Positions 22,064 to 32,846 of a DNA stretch of 64,000 bases are shown here, in pieces. The stretch is taken from the NCBI GenBank assembly GCA_014905825.1, contig JACGCN010000081.1, positions 28,689 to 92,688 of the forward strand, read 5' to 3'. How positions within the stretch are numbered: position 1 is the stretch's first letter; each line of letters opens with the position of its first letter. Below the pieces are notes generated by a model. It was not told where the DNA came from, did not search any database, and was given only the letters and a program-made list of their open reading frames with translations. Source of the stretch: Lyophyllum atratum. Lineage: Eukaryota > Basidiomycota > Agaricomycetes > Agaricales > Lyophyllaceae. Both the position numbers and the translations under genes were made by a program.

Positions 22064-23268
22064 CTACTTCTTTCGAGATTTTCCTTTCTTCTTCGACGAT
22101 TTGGCCTCTTCATCTTCGGAGGAGGCTTCATTGGAACCGGAGTCAGTCATTCTACTTCCTGACGCAGCACTGGATAAAGAAGGCTGTGACGACCTTTCTG
22201 GTGAGTGCCGGGCACTCTCTGCGAGAATGTGACTTGCTAAATTTACCCCGGCAAGCCGGCTTCCCTTCAGCATCACAATCTCCTTCAGCCATCCATTTTC
22301 CCGCCGCAAATCAGCAGCCTCGCGTTCCAGATCCTCCGAGCGACCAGCTAAATCGGAGACTGAGCGCTCCAGATTTGTGGTCCTTTGCTTCTTCTTAATT
22401 CTGAAACGTGCTGCGTTGAATGACAACATTTTTGCTAAGGTTGGTAAGATGATGGATGGAAACTGCCTTACCAGACGCCGCGGTATTTCTCCGTCGCTTT
22501 TCTTCTGAGATACTATTGCGCTCAGCTTCTGTCTGTTCCGGGTCCGGGGAACCTCGCGAAGCTGAGGAGGAGGATGCAACCGCATTGCCAACAGACGCGC
22601 GCCTCGGTGGCTGATGAGCAGTAGGGCTCTCTAGAGGGTTTGAGATGGGAGGAAGAAAATAAGAGGGCGCGTAAGGGTACAACGAGGTCCCTGGATTTGA
22701 CATTGTTCTTTGGAGATCCGCAAACTGGTCCTGGTGGCTTTGGTGACTTTGAGTCTGCGGGGGAAAGAGGTGCCAGGGAAATTCCAGAGAGGAAAGGGGA
22801 GGTAACTGGGTATGTCCTATATTTCCGTGATCATATAAATGGTCTTGAAGCTCAGAGGGACCAGAATGCGAATAGCCCCCTTGAGGCAGTAGAGACCCAT
22901 ACGGATTTGCGTGTGATAAGCCGTGTGAAGACATCCCAGCTGCGGCAGCAAATTGTGCGAGTAGAGCCGCGTCATGAGCGTCTGGTTGAACTAAAGAATC
23001 CTCGATAAGTGAAGTGGTTGATATTTGGACTAAGTAAACAATACTCACTTACGCTATGGCCGGCCCCTGGTTGAGCTGCGGGGACGGATGTGGAACGCGT
23101 CCGCCGTGTGTTTCGGGAATGGGGGTTATTTTTCGATCCTCCCGGGAGTTCATTATCCATGTCAAAGGTGAATTCGAGTTGCTCCCAGAAAGTTAAATCT
23201 GCCTGATCCTTAGGGGAAGTGGGAGATAGGAACGATGGTGTGGAGTCCCGGCTTTTGAGAAGAAGCAT
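22064..23268 (-). CDS. bZIP transcription factor, Met4/Cys-3 (sulfur regulator) type
   Basis: Three exons: 23053-23268, 22472-23000, 22064-22410. With the ATG at 23266-23268 the protein has 363 residues; an in-frame ATG at 23158-23160 would give 327. The basic region EEKRRRNTAASARFRIKKKQ is split by the last intron and is followed by a leucine zipper (LERSVSDLAGRSEDLEREAADL, RRENGWLKEIVMLK). This basic region is close to Neurospora cys-3, Aspergillus metR and yeast Met4, which activate sulfur assimilation genes. The middle is Gln/Ser/Pro-rich and the C-terminus has an acidic patch before a Lys-rich end. I prefer the upstream start because the added segment (ADLTFWEQLEFTFDM) resembles an acidic-aromatic activation motif. 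The regulatory target set is inferred from family only. Confidence 0.85.
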
Positions 23269-23878
23269 GCCCACAGGGAGATGTGTGCATAGATATATAA
23301 ATGCCCATACCAGGGAGGAACGAGGTCCAGGGAAGATATGCCTTAGGCAACTGTAGTGATTCGCCATCGACTCACAAGATTGCGCCAGACAGACCCAGAA
23401 ATACGCCACTTCCTTGTTTTGTAACTTGCCGACGTCATCGCATATTCGACGGCTGGAAAATACATCTCAGCTTTAAATGCCATCGTTCAGGAGATTCTAG
23501 AGGTCATAACGTGAAGGTCAATGTTGTGTAGGGCCAATTTGGAAGGAATTCCGAATTCAACTCGGCAAGCCGGCGTTCTTCCAAAAAGCCTATTAGGCAT
23601 CATATAATTTACGAGGACTGAAACGAGCCATTATTGCCCGTACAGCCTGAATTTCTCGATGCACGTAGCGAAGACGCTCATCCTGCGTGAGTCCTGCGAA
23701 TATGTATCATCTCCACCGCATCGTCGCCACGGAACCATGGATTTTGAGCCTGAGGCCGGCGGGCCGCGGTTCATTAGATATTCACGTGACGATGAGTCAG
23801 CATTACGCGTACGCGTTGCTCCCGTCTACTCTAACCTGAAGCTTAACATCCCATCGCTGCATACTCTACGAGTACACC
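23269..23878. promoter_or_regulatory. Divergent promoter region, bZIP / NPL4
   Basis: 610 bp between divergent start codons. No gene seen. A 94-codon plus-strand ORF (23659-23943) runs into the first NPL4 intron and looks like chance. Confidence 0.45.
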
Positions 23879-26186
23879 ATGGTAACGCACTATTCTATTC
23901 AACACTGCATGATACTGAATCTTTGAAAGTTAATCCGTGTTAGATCGAAAGACGGGAATTTCAGATTTGAAGTAGAACCTACCACCGATATCTCGGAATT
24001 GTTGGCGAAGGTACGCCGTATCTATCCAGTGGACTGTCATACAGCTCAGGTGACACCACTAGATTTTGGAAACGACAACAGATGCGGACCCATCGACTTT
24101 TACGATCTCCAACCAGCCACGGGGTAACGAAGCAAAGATTTCAGACCTGAAAGGCAGAAGCTTGCAGAATCTGGGATTGAGGTGAGCTCGATGGACATTT
24201 CCTCGCGTTAATTTATTTAATATGTTCTTTAGCCACGGGGATCTTGTCTTCGTAGGATATCAAAGTAAACCATCGTCTTCAGGAAGCAACGAGATTGTCT
24301 CAGACGCGCAACCGAGCGTTCCCAGCACCCGAGACGCCACCAAACGCCCATGGGAGGTCGTTACTGAAGATGCCGTGGACATCTACTGGCGCAGTCAATC
24401 AGGCAAAATTCCGCGCGGCCGCGACGCGCGACTCTGCAAACATGGTGCTAACGCCATGTGCGACTACTGCATGCCCCTCGAACCTTACGATGCTGCGTAT
24501 CACAAAGAAAACAGTATCAAGCATCTATCGTACCATGCATATCTCCACAAGATCACGCCGCAGGCCACTGCTTCTGCTGCTTCGACGCTCCCTCCTCTAA
24601 CACCGCTCTCGTACAAAGTGAAAATACCATGTCCGAGCGGTGGCCACGCCCCTTGGCCAGCCGGAATTTGTACAGCCTGCCAACCGTCTGCGATAACCCT
24701 CGCGTCCCAGCCATTCCGGATGGTTGACCACTTGGAGATCGCGTCAACAGACATCATCGAGCGGTTCCTACAGGCGTGGCGTAGGACCGGTCTTCAGCGC
24801 TTTGGATGGCTCATCGGTCGTTACGAACCCTATGACGACAAGGTGCCAATGGGTGTCAAAGCTGTTGTAGAGGCTATCCACGAGCCGCCCCAGGAGGGGG
24901 AACTAGATGGGCTTACGCTCGGCCTGCCCTGGGAGGATGAACCACGTATACGGGAGCTGGGGAAGTCCGCCTCGACCCCTTTGACCATTGTGGGATACAT
25001 CTTCACCGATCTGGACCCGACGCCAGAAGATCGTACGAAGAATGTGTATAAACGACACCCGGGCTCGTTCTATTTATCCTCGTTGGAGGCGATCTTTGCC
25101 GCAACGATGCAGAAGGATAGCCCTACTCCTTCTCGATCGTCGCCCACAGGGCAATTTGCTTCTCGCCTGGTCACTGCCGTGCTGACGGCGACTGAGGATG
25201 GTCAGGTGGATGTTTCCGCATACCAGGTCTCGGAACAAGCCGTTGCAATGGTGGATGCGGATATGATTGAGGCCAGTGTGGATCCAGGAATTGTGAGGGT
25301 CAAAGACGAGGACAGAAGCGAGGACTCCGCCCGTTATGTTCCCGACGTCTTCTTCACATACAAGAACGAATATGGCCTCGAGGTCAAGAAGAGCGCCAAG
25401 CCATGTTTCCCTGTGGAGTATCTAATGTTGAACGTATGTCGTGCCGAGGCTTTGCTGATCTTTCAGAAACTGACCTCTGAGTTGTCAGGTCACGCACGGA
25501 TTCCCTCAAAACCCTTCTCCTATATTCCGTTCGACTCGCTTCAACATCGAGAACCGACCTGGGCTCGAGGATCAGCGCGTCGAGCAGGTCCTGTCCACCC
25601 TTGCGACCCTTGACGCGCCCAACATCCATGATAGCCGTACCGCTCAACCCGGAGAAACCCAGAAGCGGATGGAGCTCGCTAAATGGCTAAGCGATTGGCA
25701 CCTCGTCGCGTTCTTGGGCACCACCCAGCTTTTCTCGCCAGTGAGTGCAGCGATTCGACAATTAAACTTCCAATTCCATAACGCAGGTTCATAGGAGGAT
25801 ATGAAGCTGCTTGAGCACACGGTTTCGAACCCTAATCTTTTAGAGGATCTGTCGTTACTCGATCCACTGCTCGCGACGGAAGGCTGGCACACACTGATGA
25901 CATTTACGCGGGAGAGTGCGCGTACGTCCCCGTCCTTGGCATCTCATTTACATATGCTCACACGGATGCTACAGCTGCGCGTCCCGCATCGTCCGCACCC
26001 GGCGCATTGCCTTCTGGCATGGATGAAGATATCCCGCAAGAGGTGTTCGACCAGATCGCAGCGGAAGAAGCCGCCCGCGCCGCCTCCGGTCCTAGCGGCG
26101 TCCAGGGGGTCCGAGTTTGCCCTCACTGCACGTTCGAGAACGACCACAGCCGCCCTGATTGTGAGGTCTGCGGGCTGCCCTTGTAG
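23879..26186 (+). CDS. NPL4: NPL4, ubiquitin-binding cofactor of Cdc48/p97
   Basis: Seven coding exons: 23879-23881, 23930-24010, 24063-24181, 24233-25433, 25489-25740, 25795-25921, 25975-26186; 664 residues. The first coding exon is only the ATG. After splicing the protein begins MLIRVRSKDGNFRFEVEP, a ubiquitin-like N-terminal domain. The NPL4 zinc-finger region follows (RPWEVVTEDAVDIYWRSQ, CKHGANAMCDYC), then the MPN-like core (HLSYHAYLHK, GWLIGRYEPYDD, SFYLSSLEAIFAA). The end is an NZF-type finger, VCPHCTFENDHSRPDCEVCG, as in animal Npl4 and unlike budding yeast. With Ufd1 it delivers ubiquitinated clients to Cdc48 for ERAD and related processes. Very secure. Confidence 0.96.
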
Positions 26187-26834
26187 ATGAGGCCTGTATG
26201 TATATGTAACGCTGAAGAATAAAGGAATAATAGATTCGAGCCGGTGATGTTACACCTGAGGCAGGCATGCTACATTCGTGGCCTCAACGAAATACAAAAG
26301 TATGGTCAGGACCTTTCACTGGCTCATCGTATGCTAGGTTACCATGGACGCCATCTCCAACATGCGCTAACCATAAGCAAACGCGTCGTTCAAAATGATC
26401 CTCATATTCTGTCCACCCCTCATCCCAACAAACACTTCAATGATACAGTTGATACAAAAGGTAATAAAAACATGTCTAACTCGTAAGGTCATCATCTCCG
26501 TATAGTATGTGTTATAAACATTATGTTGTGCGCATGGCCCCGAAGACCGTCCTGTGTGTGGTGTGTGCAACATTGACGTAAAGAAAAAAATTGGCGATGG
26601 GAAAGAATGGAAAGGAGCGTCTCTGCGTCGTGTTGAATGTGAGAGGGGAAATTGTGGAAACTGATAGATTCTCAGTGTCTTTGACCTGCGGCAGGTGGTC
26701 CATTGTATGATGCGGAAATGGGGAGAATGCTGAGACGGGAGGGCATCATCGCGTGTATCAGTGGTAGGGGGAAGAAGGTGCATGTGGTGGCGGTGGTATC
26801 GCTGTCCGAGAGCAGAAGGCCTGGACTCGTATCC
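26187..26834. other. Convergent intergenic region, NPL4 / Nudix gene
   Basis: About 650 bp of 3' UTR-like sequence between stop codons; an aataaagg motif near 26218 could be a polyadenylation signal for NPL4. No gene seen. Confidence 0.5.
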
Positions 26835-28388
26835 TCACCGGCCAAGCAACCACCACACCGCAAACGCAACGCCGAATAGGATACCAAGGGCGCGCGCGAC
26901 GATCACGACGACGAGGGCCTTGCGGATGGCAGCGTAGAACGTGCTAAGCGCCGATCCGGACCAGTTGATACTAGGCACGAGGGCGTCAAATTAGGTTCGA
27001 GGGACATGAGGTCATATGACAAGTTAAACTTACCGCCTATCGTTGGTGCCGCCGGCCCTTACACTTGCTTCCCATCCACGTACAACTGCGCGATAGCGCT
27101 TGCCAAAGACCCTGTATAAAAGCATCAGAGGGGCGACAAGACAAAGTAGGAGTGTAAAACACACCAGATCCAAAAGTTCACGTCTGGGTACGAGAACCTT
27201 GGGAAAACGCTCGCGAGACTTGGGGCGACGACATCCATCCGTAGGCCTTCGAATTCTGTCTGATACGGGAGCTGCATCACGGCCGATAAGGGCGAGGACA
27301 TTCCTGAAGCTATTTCTTCGAGAGGATTTGTGAACCTCGAAGTGGGCGGTGGGAACATCATGTATGACATCAGATCTAGCATCATGCCGAGGGAGAGACC
27401 CCATAGCTTGAGGTGCTGCGGCGGCGGGGACGGAACGCCTTTTTCGAGGGTGCCTGGTTCATTTGAATTGGCGAGAGGGGCTGGGCTCGTGTTGGAGCCG
27501 GTGTCAAGGAGGATAGCAGGGAACTGCATGCTGCCTATGAGCAATCGTACCAATAGGCGGAGGGCGGTGGATTGCTTGGGTGCGAGGCGGGAGGCGGCAT
27601 CGACTGTGACAGTGGACCAGCGAGGTGGAGTATTGGGGGAGACGAGAGAAGCGAGAGAAACCCAATGGAGGGACGTGGACTCGACAGGATCCGGAGGTGG
27701 TGCTTGAGGTGCTACTTGGAGAAATACGAAGGGGGAGAGGATCATGAGGAGGCGCTTTCCGAGGGAGGTGGTGATTTCGCGGTCGTCGAGCTGGCCGACA
27801 CATATGTATTGGCGCTCGGCGAGGTCAACGCCTATCTCTTCCCATGTCTGGCGCATAGCTGAATGGCGGTTGAAAAGAAAGGAGAGGTCAGAAGACAACT
27901 GTTCGCACCTGTGTAGAGTCCACCTTCGTCGTCTGGTTCCATCCTTCCACCAGGGAACGCGACATGGGTCTCCTGTGGGTTCCGCAGTCGCGACTGGGCG
28001 AGGGACACGTCGTCCAATGGAGCGTTTTGTCGGTGCAAAAAAAGGATTTCTGGACGCGCATTTGGGTCGTTGACCCAGTCGAGTTCAAAGAACTCTGTGA
28101 GAGTGGGTGGGGTGTCGGGTGTTGGTGGTACAGGGGCAGACGGTGATGGTACAACACGGATGATAAGGGCAACAGCTGCTCTGCGGGGCTCTATGCAAAT
28201 GGTCAGCAGATATAATAGGGTGGTGCGGGGTAAGATACAGACGTGTTGGGGGCGATGCTATGATACGGGGCGGGGTAGTTCTTATTCTGTGGAGAGCCCT
28301 GGAGAGCAGGGGTATTGTGTTCACGGGTTTTTCTACGGAGGGTGAGCAGGACATCAGCAGGGAGAAGAACGGACTTGCCTTGGGACAT
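26835..28388 (-). CDS. Nudix hydrolase with C-terminal transmembrane segment
   Basis: Five exons: 28243-28388, 27909-28180, 27165-27858, 27034-27111, 26835-26970; 441 residues. The Nudix core has strands ALIIRVV and PEILFLHRQ, and the Nudix box is spread over the exon 2/3 junction: FPGGRMEPDDEGGLYT then AMRQTWEEIGVDL. The usual RExxEE is RQTWEE here, so one acidic residue is replaced by Gln while both later Glu are kept. The layout resembles CoA/ADP-ribose-type Nudix enzymes. The C-terminal half carries hydrophobic helices and ends with a helix (KALVVVIVARALGILFGVAF), implying membrane anchoring. Substrate is unknown. An upstream ATG at 28460 is possible; I chose 28388 as the more conservative start. 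Confidence 0.8.
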
Positions 28389-28475
28389 GGCCGTCACGAA
28401 TGCACACAGCGTCCCCAAACTTTTCGTTTCTGACGTCGCTCGCTCGGCTGATCCCGACATGTTTCCCCAAATAGA

Positions 28476-29378
28476 TTATGAGACAACAATCCACCCCGCT
28501 TTCATGTTCAACTCCCCGCTTCTACTTCCGCTCAGCGGCCACCATTCAACTCCACCGTCTAATATATCATCCAGGTCCACTGAAAGCTGCCCCACCACCG
28601 AGTCAACGTCTACTATCTTCACTGTAATCACGCACGCCCCTCGGTTGGGACAGTAGAAATCGTGCTTTGCATCCCAACTCGGATTGCTCGTGTGCTCTAG
28701 CCGATGCGTCGTGTATACAGGAGCGCCGTCGTGTCCCAAGCTGACCTGCGCCACCGATCCAGAGTTGCTAGCATCAAGCCGTCGAGCTCCCGAGATATAC
28801 AAAGATACTATTCCACGCGCTTGCAAGTACGATGAGATAACTAAAACACGAATACGGCGATCGCTTACAGTTTCCAGATGCGCCGTCCGATTCAACAGCT
28901 GGATAATAGATCAAGTCCACCAGTAGCTCTCCACGCTGCTTCTCATCCTTCATCAAAGCAAGATGAAGGCCCCCTGGAGCACTTTCCTCCTTCAACTTGG
29001 AAAGACCGAAGCGGGCCTCTCCCAAGAGAGCGTCTCGTCGGTGTTCGTGATGGTCGTTCAAGCGTAGGCTCAGGGTATCGTCCAGCGAGTGGATCACTAT
29101 GTATTTCGTTTCCATCCATGTAGGTTCGAATCTAGGTATCGAAGAGCTCAGATAAGACACGTCTCGCGCGATGTATATACACACTCGTGCGACTGATAGC
29201 TAGTTTTCACGACGGCCTTCGCGTCATTAATGCCTATTTCCACAAACGGATCCGGCGAGCCTCCTCGGAGCCTACTCCATGGGATGATATGTGCAGACTG
29301 TACAGTCAGGCGAACGACGCCGATCGGGCTCATCAGTGGTGTTCTTTTGACTAAGTGAGCTCTGCGGCGAAATAGCAT
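28476..29378 (-). CDS. Short two-C2-domain protein, truncated tricalbin paralog
   Basis: Three exons: 29185-29378, 28869-29131, 28476-28819; 266 residues. The first C2 domain runs from IGVVRLTVQSAHI through GGSPDPFVEIG to the conserved PTWMETKYIVIHSLDDTL. The second starts GIVSLYISGARRLD and includes HTSNPSWDAKHDFYC and VGQLSVDLDDILDG. The order, spacing and words match C2A-C2B of the tricalbin at 32.8-38.1 kb (PTWMETKFLLVNSLNESL; GIVRLILHQAKDLD). Both introns fall at the same positions and phases. It lacks the membrane anchor, SMP domain and later C2 domains, so it cannot tether or transfer lipid like tricalbin. It could be a soluble C2 adaptor, a competitor, or an unexpressed remnant, though the frame is fully open. 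Confidence 0.72.
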
Positions 29379-29531
29379 GTATTGATGGGGATCGTCATGT
29401 ACGGCAACCTCGGCGACTGCTGTCTTGTCCGTGTCGCTGTCCGTCTAATCAGCTAGCGTTGTTTGGCTAGATCGGATGCCGGCTGAATGGCACAAGCAAG
29501 GAGATAAGATTTCTGTCTTGCATATGTAGGC
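29379..29531. promoter_or_regulatory. 153-bp bidirectional interval, C2 protein / MTQ2
   Basis: Short head-to-head spacing between the two start codons. No distinct element was recognised. Confidence 0.45.
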
Positions 29532-30522
29532 ATGATTCCAACACCAGCTCTGTCTCATTTGACTGCCAAAGACTACGACCACGTATATGAACCCGCAGGT
29601 AAACCCAATACTCCCTATTCTTCATCGTCCCTAATGTGTTACATTCAGAGGACACCTTCCTGCTTCTCGACGCGCTCGAGGCCGACGAGCAGGAGCTCAA
29701 GAGCCTACGTCCCACGATATCCCTCGAAATCGGGTGAGTCGCAGAGACATGCCCCAGAGCTATCCACCCATACCTTTCTTGACACAGTTCGGGATCGGGA
29801 TGCGTAACCAGCTTCATTGGTAAAATCCTCGGACCGTCTGTACGTACGTCACCCGCCTATCTTCGACGACTCGCGAATCCAACACGTCCCCAGTATACCT
29901 CACCACGGATATAAACCCCCACGCCTGTCGCTGTACACTGTCCACCGGCGCGCAAAACAAGGTGCTCCCCAGGCAACTATCTCGCACGTATTTCTATTCC
30001 TGAAAAGCATCTCTCTCTCTCAGGTCGCGCTCGACGCTATAAACGCAAACTTCGCTGCCCCGCTCACTGCACGCCTAAAACACACCGTCGACGTCGTCCT
30101 CTTCAACCCCCCATACGTGCCTACCATCCCCGACGAGGCCAGCGGTGCGCAGGGCACCCGCGGCATCGAGGGATCCTGGGCCGGGGGCACGGACGGCATG
30201 AGTGTGACGGACCTCTTCCTTGAACGCGTCGAGGTAGGCGATATCATTATCCAAACTGGTTCAATATAGGTGACGCGATGTATGCTAGGAGCTCATGTCG
30301 GATCGGGGACGGTTCTATCTCGTCGCGGTCGCGGAGAATAACATACCGGATATACAAGAGCGGATGCTCACGCGGCATGGGCTGCAGAGTCAGGTGAGTT
30401 GTCGGCTGTTGGTTTTCTACCTCTTGCTGACGGGAGTGTAGATCGTTCTCAATCGGAGAGCAGGCCGTGAGCATCTATTCGTGCTGAGGTTCGTCCGACA
30501 GCACCCAGTCAAGGCAACATAG
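29532..30522 (+). CDS. MTQ2: eRF1 glutamine methyltransferase catalytic subunit (MTQ2 / HemK2)
   Basis: Seven exons: 29532-29598, 29649-29733, 29788-29843, 29894-29961, 30024-30233, 30289-30393, 30442-30522; 223 residues, the normal size. The start MIPTPALSHL and YEPAEDTFLLLDAL are typical. The SAM-binding motif is LEIGSGSGCVTSF, then YLTTDINPHA, and the substrate-glutamine motif is NPPY in LFNPPYVPT. With Trm112 this enzyme methylates the Gln of the GGQ loop of release factor eRF1 in the cytosol. The intron at 29844-29893 was placed so that the protein reads GPSVLYLTTDINP, which agrees with human N6AMT1. Very secure. Confidence 0.95.
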
Positions 30523-30630
30523 CTTCAATAAATATCAAGAGAGTCAAGCAGTGGGAGCAACGATCAACTAAAGTGATTAATAAGGTAGAGGAGATACAAG
30601 GACAACACACACAGAAGAGGACAAAGTCTT

Positions 30631-32630
30631 TTATGTCAACCCTCCAGTCGTTCTCCTCTCAATGAACCCACGGATATTCCCATGCCCCTCTAGACTCCCG
30701 AAAAAGCATCGCTTTCCCTGATTTTCCCAGATAACAACGTCCAGCTCTTTCGCATAGTTTAGCACCAGCTCGTAATCCGCTTGAGAGGTGAACGAAGTAT
30801 AGAGATATCCTGTGGAAGAATGGTCGGTCGACATGCACGAGACAAAGGATAACGACAGACCTTCTGCGGACTTTAACCGGTTCCTTTCGAGCTCCCAGAG
30901 TCTGATTTGATCTTGGACCGTCACTGGTAGAAGTGGATTCTAGGCCAATATATGAGTTTCGCATTGACAGATAGGACAGAGCAAGGATACAAACGTTCTT
31001 TCGCATTTGGGGATGAGCGTGGCTGATGAGATAGCTAATAATCTGCCCAATACAAATGGAGTCAGGAATCATCCACCGTACAGACAACAAAACACACCTG
31101 ATCCGCCGAAATCCCGTTGTTGAGCGCCTTCTTGACGCTGTCGCGCGTGATAGAACCTACGACGAGATTGGGGAAGCGATATTTCAAAGAAACAAAGAGA
31201 TTGAGAACGGCTGTCTTCAAGGGATTATCTGCCAGGATGTGAGATGCGCCATCAGGGATGTCATAACATGACGCCGCACCCGTGTAGGCGTATATTCGAT
31301 AGTTGGTCTCCAGTACAATGAACCCGTCTTGGGGCCCTGAACTTGTCCCAGTGGCTGTCGGTAGGGGAGGCGAAGATGATGTCAATGTAGTCGCGAGGCG
31401 TGTCGGGCTGAAGCGACGGGAGGTAGGCTATGAATCGGTGTTTAATACTTGCAGCCGAAGTGCATTATATTCGGGCGCACCTTCCGTTGCCATATAAGCC
31501 CGTAGTCACGTAAGTCTTCCAGCATCGCCTTTTGGCTGGGACCTAGGTGGTCTGTAGAGTATTCCTAGATCAAGAGTAAATCAGAGGGGATGGGGATTGC
31601 TGGTTCTAGGAAACTAACCCTGCCTAGTTGCATAGTAGATAGCATGAACAAGAAGCTCAGGACTTCAACGAGATCCATTTTCCGCTCCTGTGTCGCTGGT
31701 AAGAACCTCATGCGAGAACTCATCAGAGGAGTAACCTACCTCGGCCATGTGCAGATACTGAAGCAAGAGGTCCCAGAGCTGATCGTGTGGAGAATGCAGG
31801 AGGAACTGGAATCCTGCCGACGTGATTTGAAGAGGAGCACCACTTGAACGATATTGAAAGAAGAAACAAGAGCGATGGCAACAGACTCACCGGAGACTGA
31901 CCATCAGTCCGCTTCGCTGCAGGAGGTACAGCACGCCGGTGGAAGGTTTACTCGGACTTTGGCCTGTGCCAGAGGATACCATATAATGGAGGATGGTCTG
32001 TCTCCGTGTTTAATCACTCACACCTCCGGCAGGGAATACTGTACACACCTCCCATCTTTCCAATGCATACCCGTCGAGACCCTCAACATCAAGAGGTGCG
32101 CGTTTGTCATCCGCCTCCCCAGGTACTCCAAAGCTTCCGCTCGTACCGCTTAAGCACCTCGTCAGACATAATCTATCGTTCAGCCATTGCACATTCACCT
32201 CCCCGTGATTGCCTGCCGGAAACTTGTCTTGAACGTCGAGTTCAGAGCCAGCTTGACTGCCGAGTTGGGCAGGATATGAAGTCTAGAGAGTGTGCCCAGT
32301 GCGTCATCGTACAACCTGTATGGGTATCATGAAGCCATCCGACGGGAACACCGAAAGATCACACATCTAACGCAACTGTTTTCCTTCGCGGACAACCCAT
32401 GCTGCCATCGTCGACGCGGGTATGGCGGATTCCAGCCAGAGGAGGCTCATCACGAGCTGTCTTTCCAAGGGTCCTAACAGGCGATATATGGAGAGGCATG
32501 AGGAGGGCAGCTGGTACAGGCGGGTGAGCGTATTTTGTGATTGGGATTGCAGAAAGGGAATGAGGGTATGAGGAGCAGGCGGCTTGGGTATTGCGTCAGT
32601 CGCGCTTTGCGGCCGCATGGTCGATGCCAT
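30631..32630 (-). CDS. TFB2: TFIIH core subunit TFB2 / p52
   Basis: Twelve exons: 32377-32630, 32199-32315, 32049-32157, 31891-31997, 31740-31842, 31619-31687, 31481-31564, 31280-31427, 31098-31228, 30995-31042, 30861-30939, 30631-30809; 475 residues. Family marks include SCLSIYRLLGPLERQLVM near the N-terminus, ITSAGFQFLLHSPHDQLW, NLFVSLKYRFPNLVVGSITR in the middle and QIRLWELERNRLK in the C-terminal region that binds TFB5/p8. p52 anchors and stimulates the XPB helicase in transcription initiation and nucleotide excision repair. In-frame ATGs at 32645 and 32618 are alternative starts; the last part of the protein is fully conserved. Secure. Confidence 0.94.
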
Positions 32631-32846
32631 CACGGTCGTTTGCAAAAGAAGACAAGTTTGGCAAAGTTGACCATGACGCGACTCTTATGCATCTATTATG
32701 TTGAAACGCCAAAATTCATTCAAGGTATACTATATATACAAGGAAAATGGTCCGCAAATAAGAAAGAGCAAGCATACTGTCAGTCGTAGTGTAGATTAAG
32801 TAAGGTCCCAGGTCAAGATATAATTGAGGGGTCAACGGGAGCTTCA

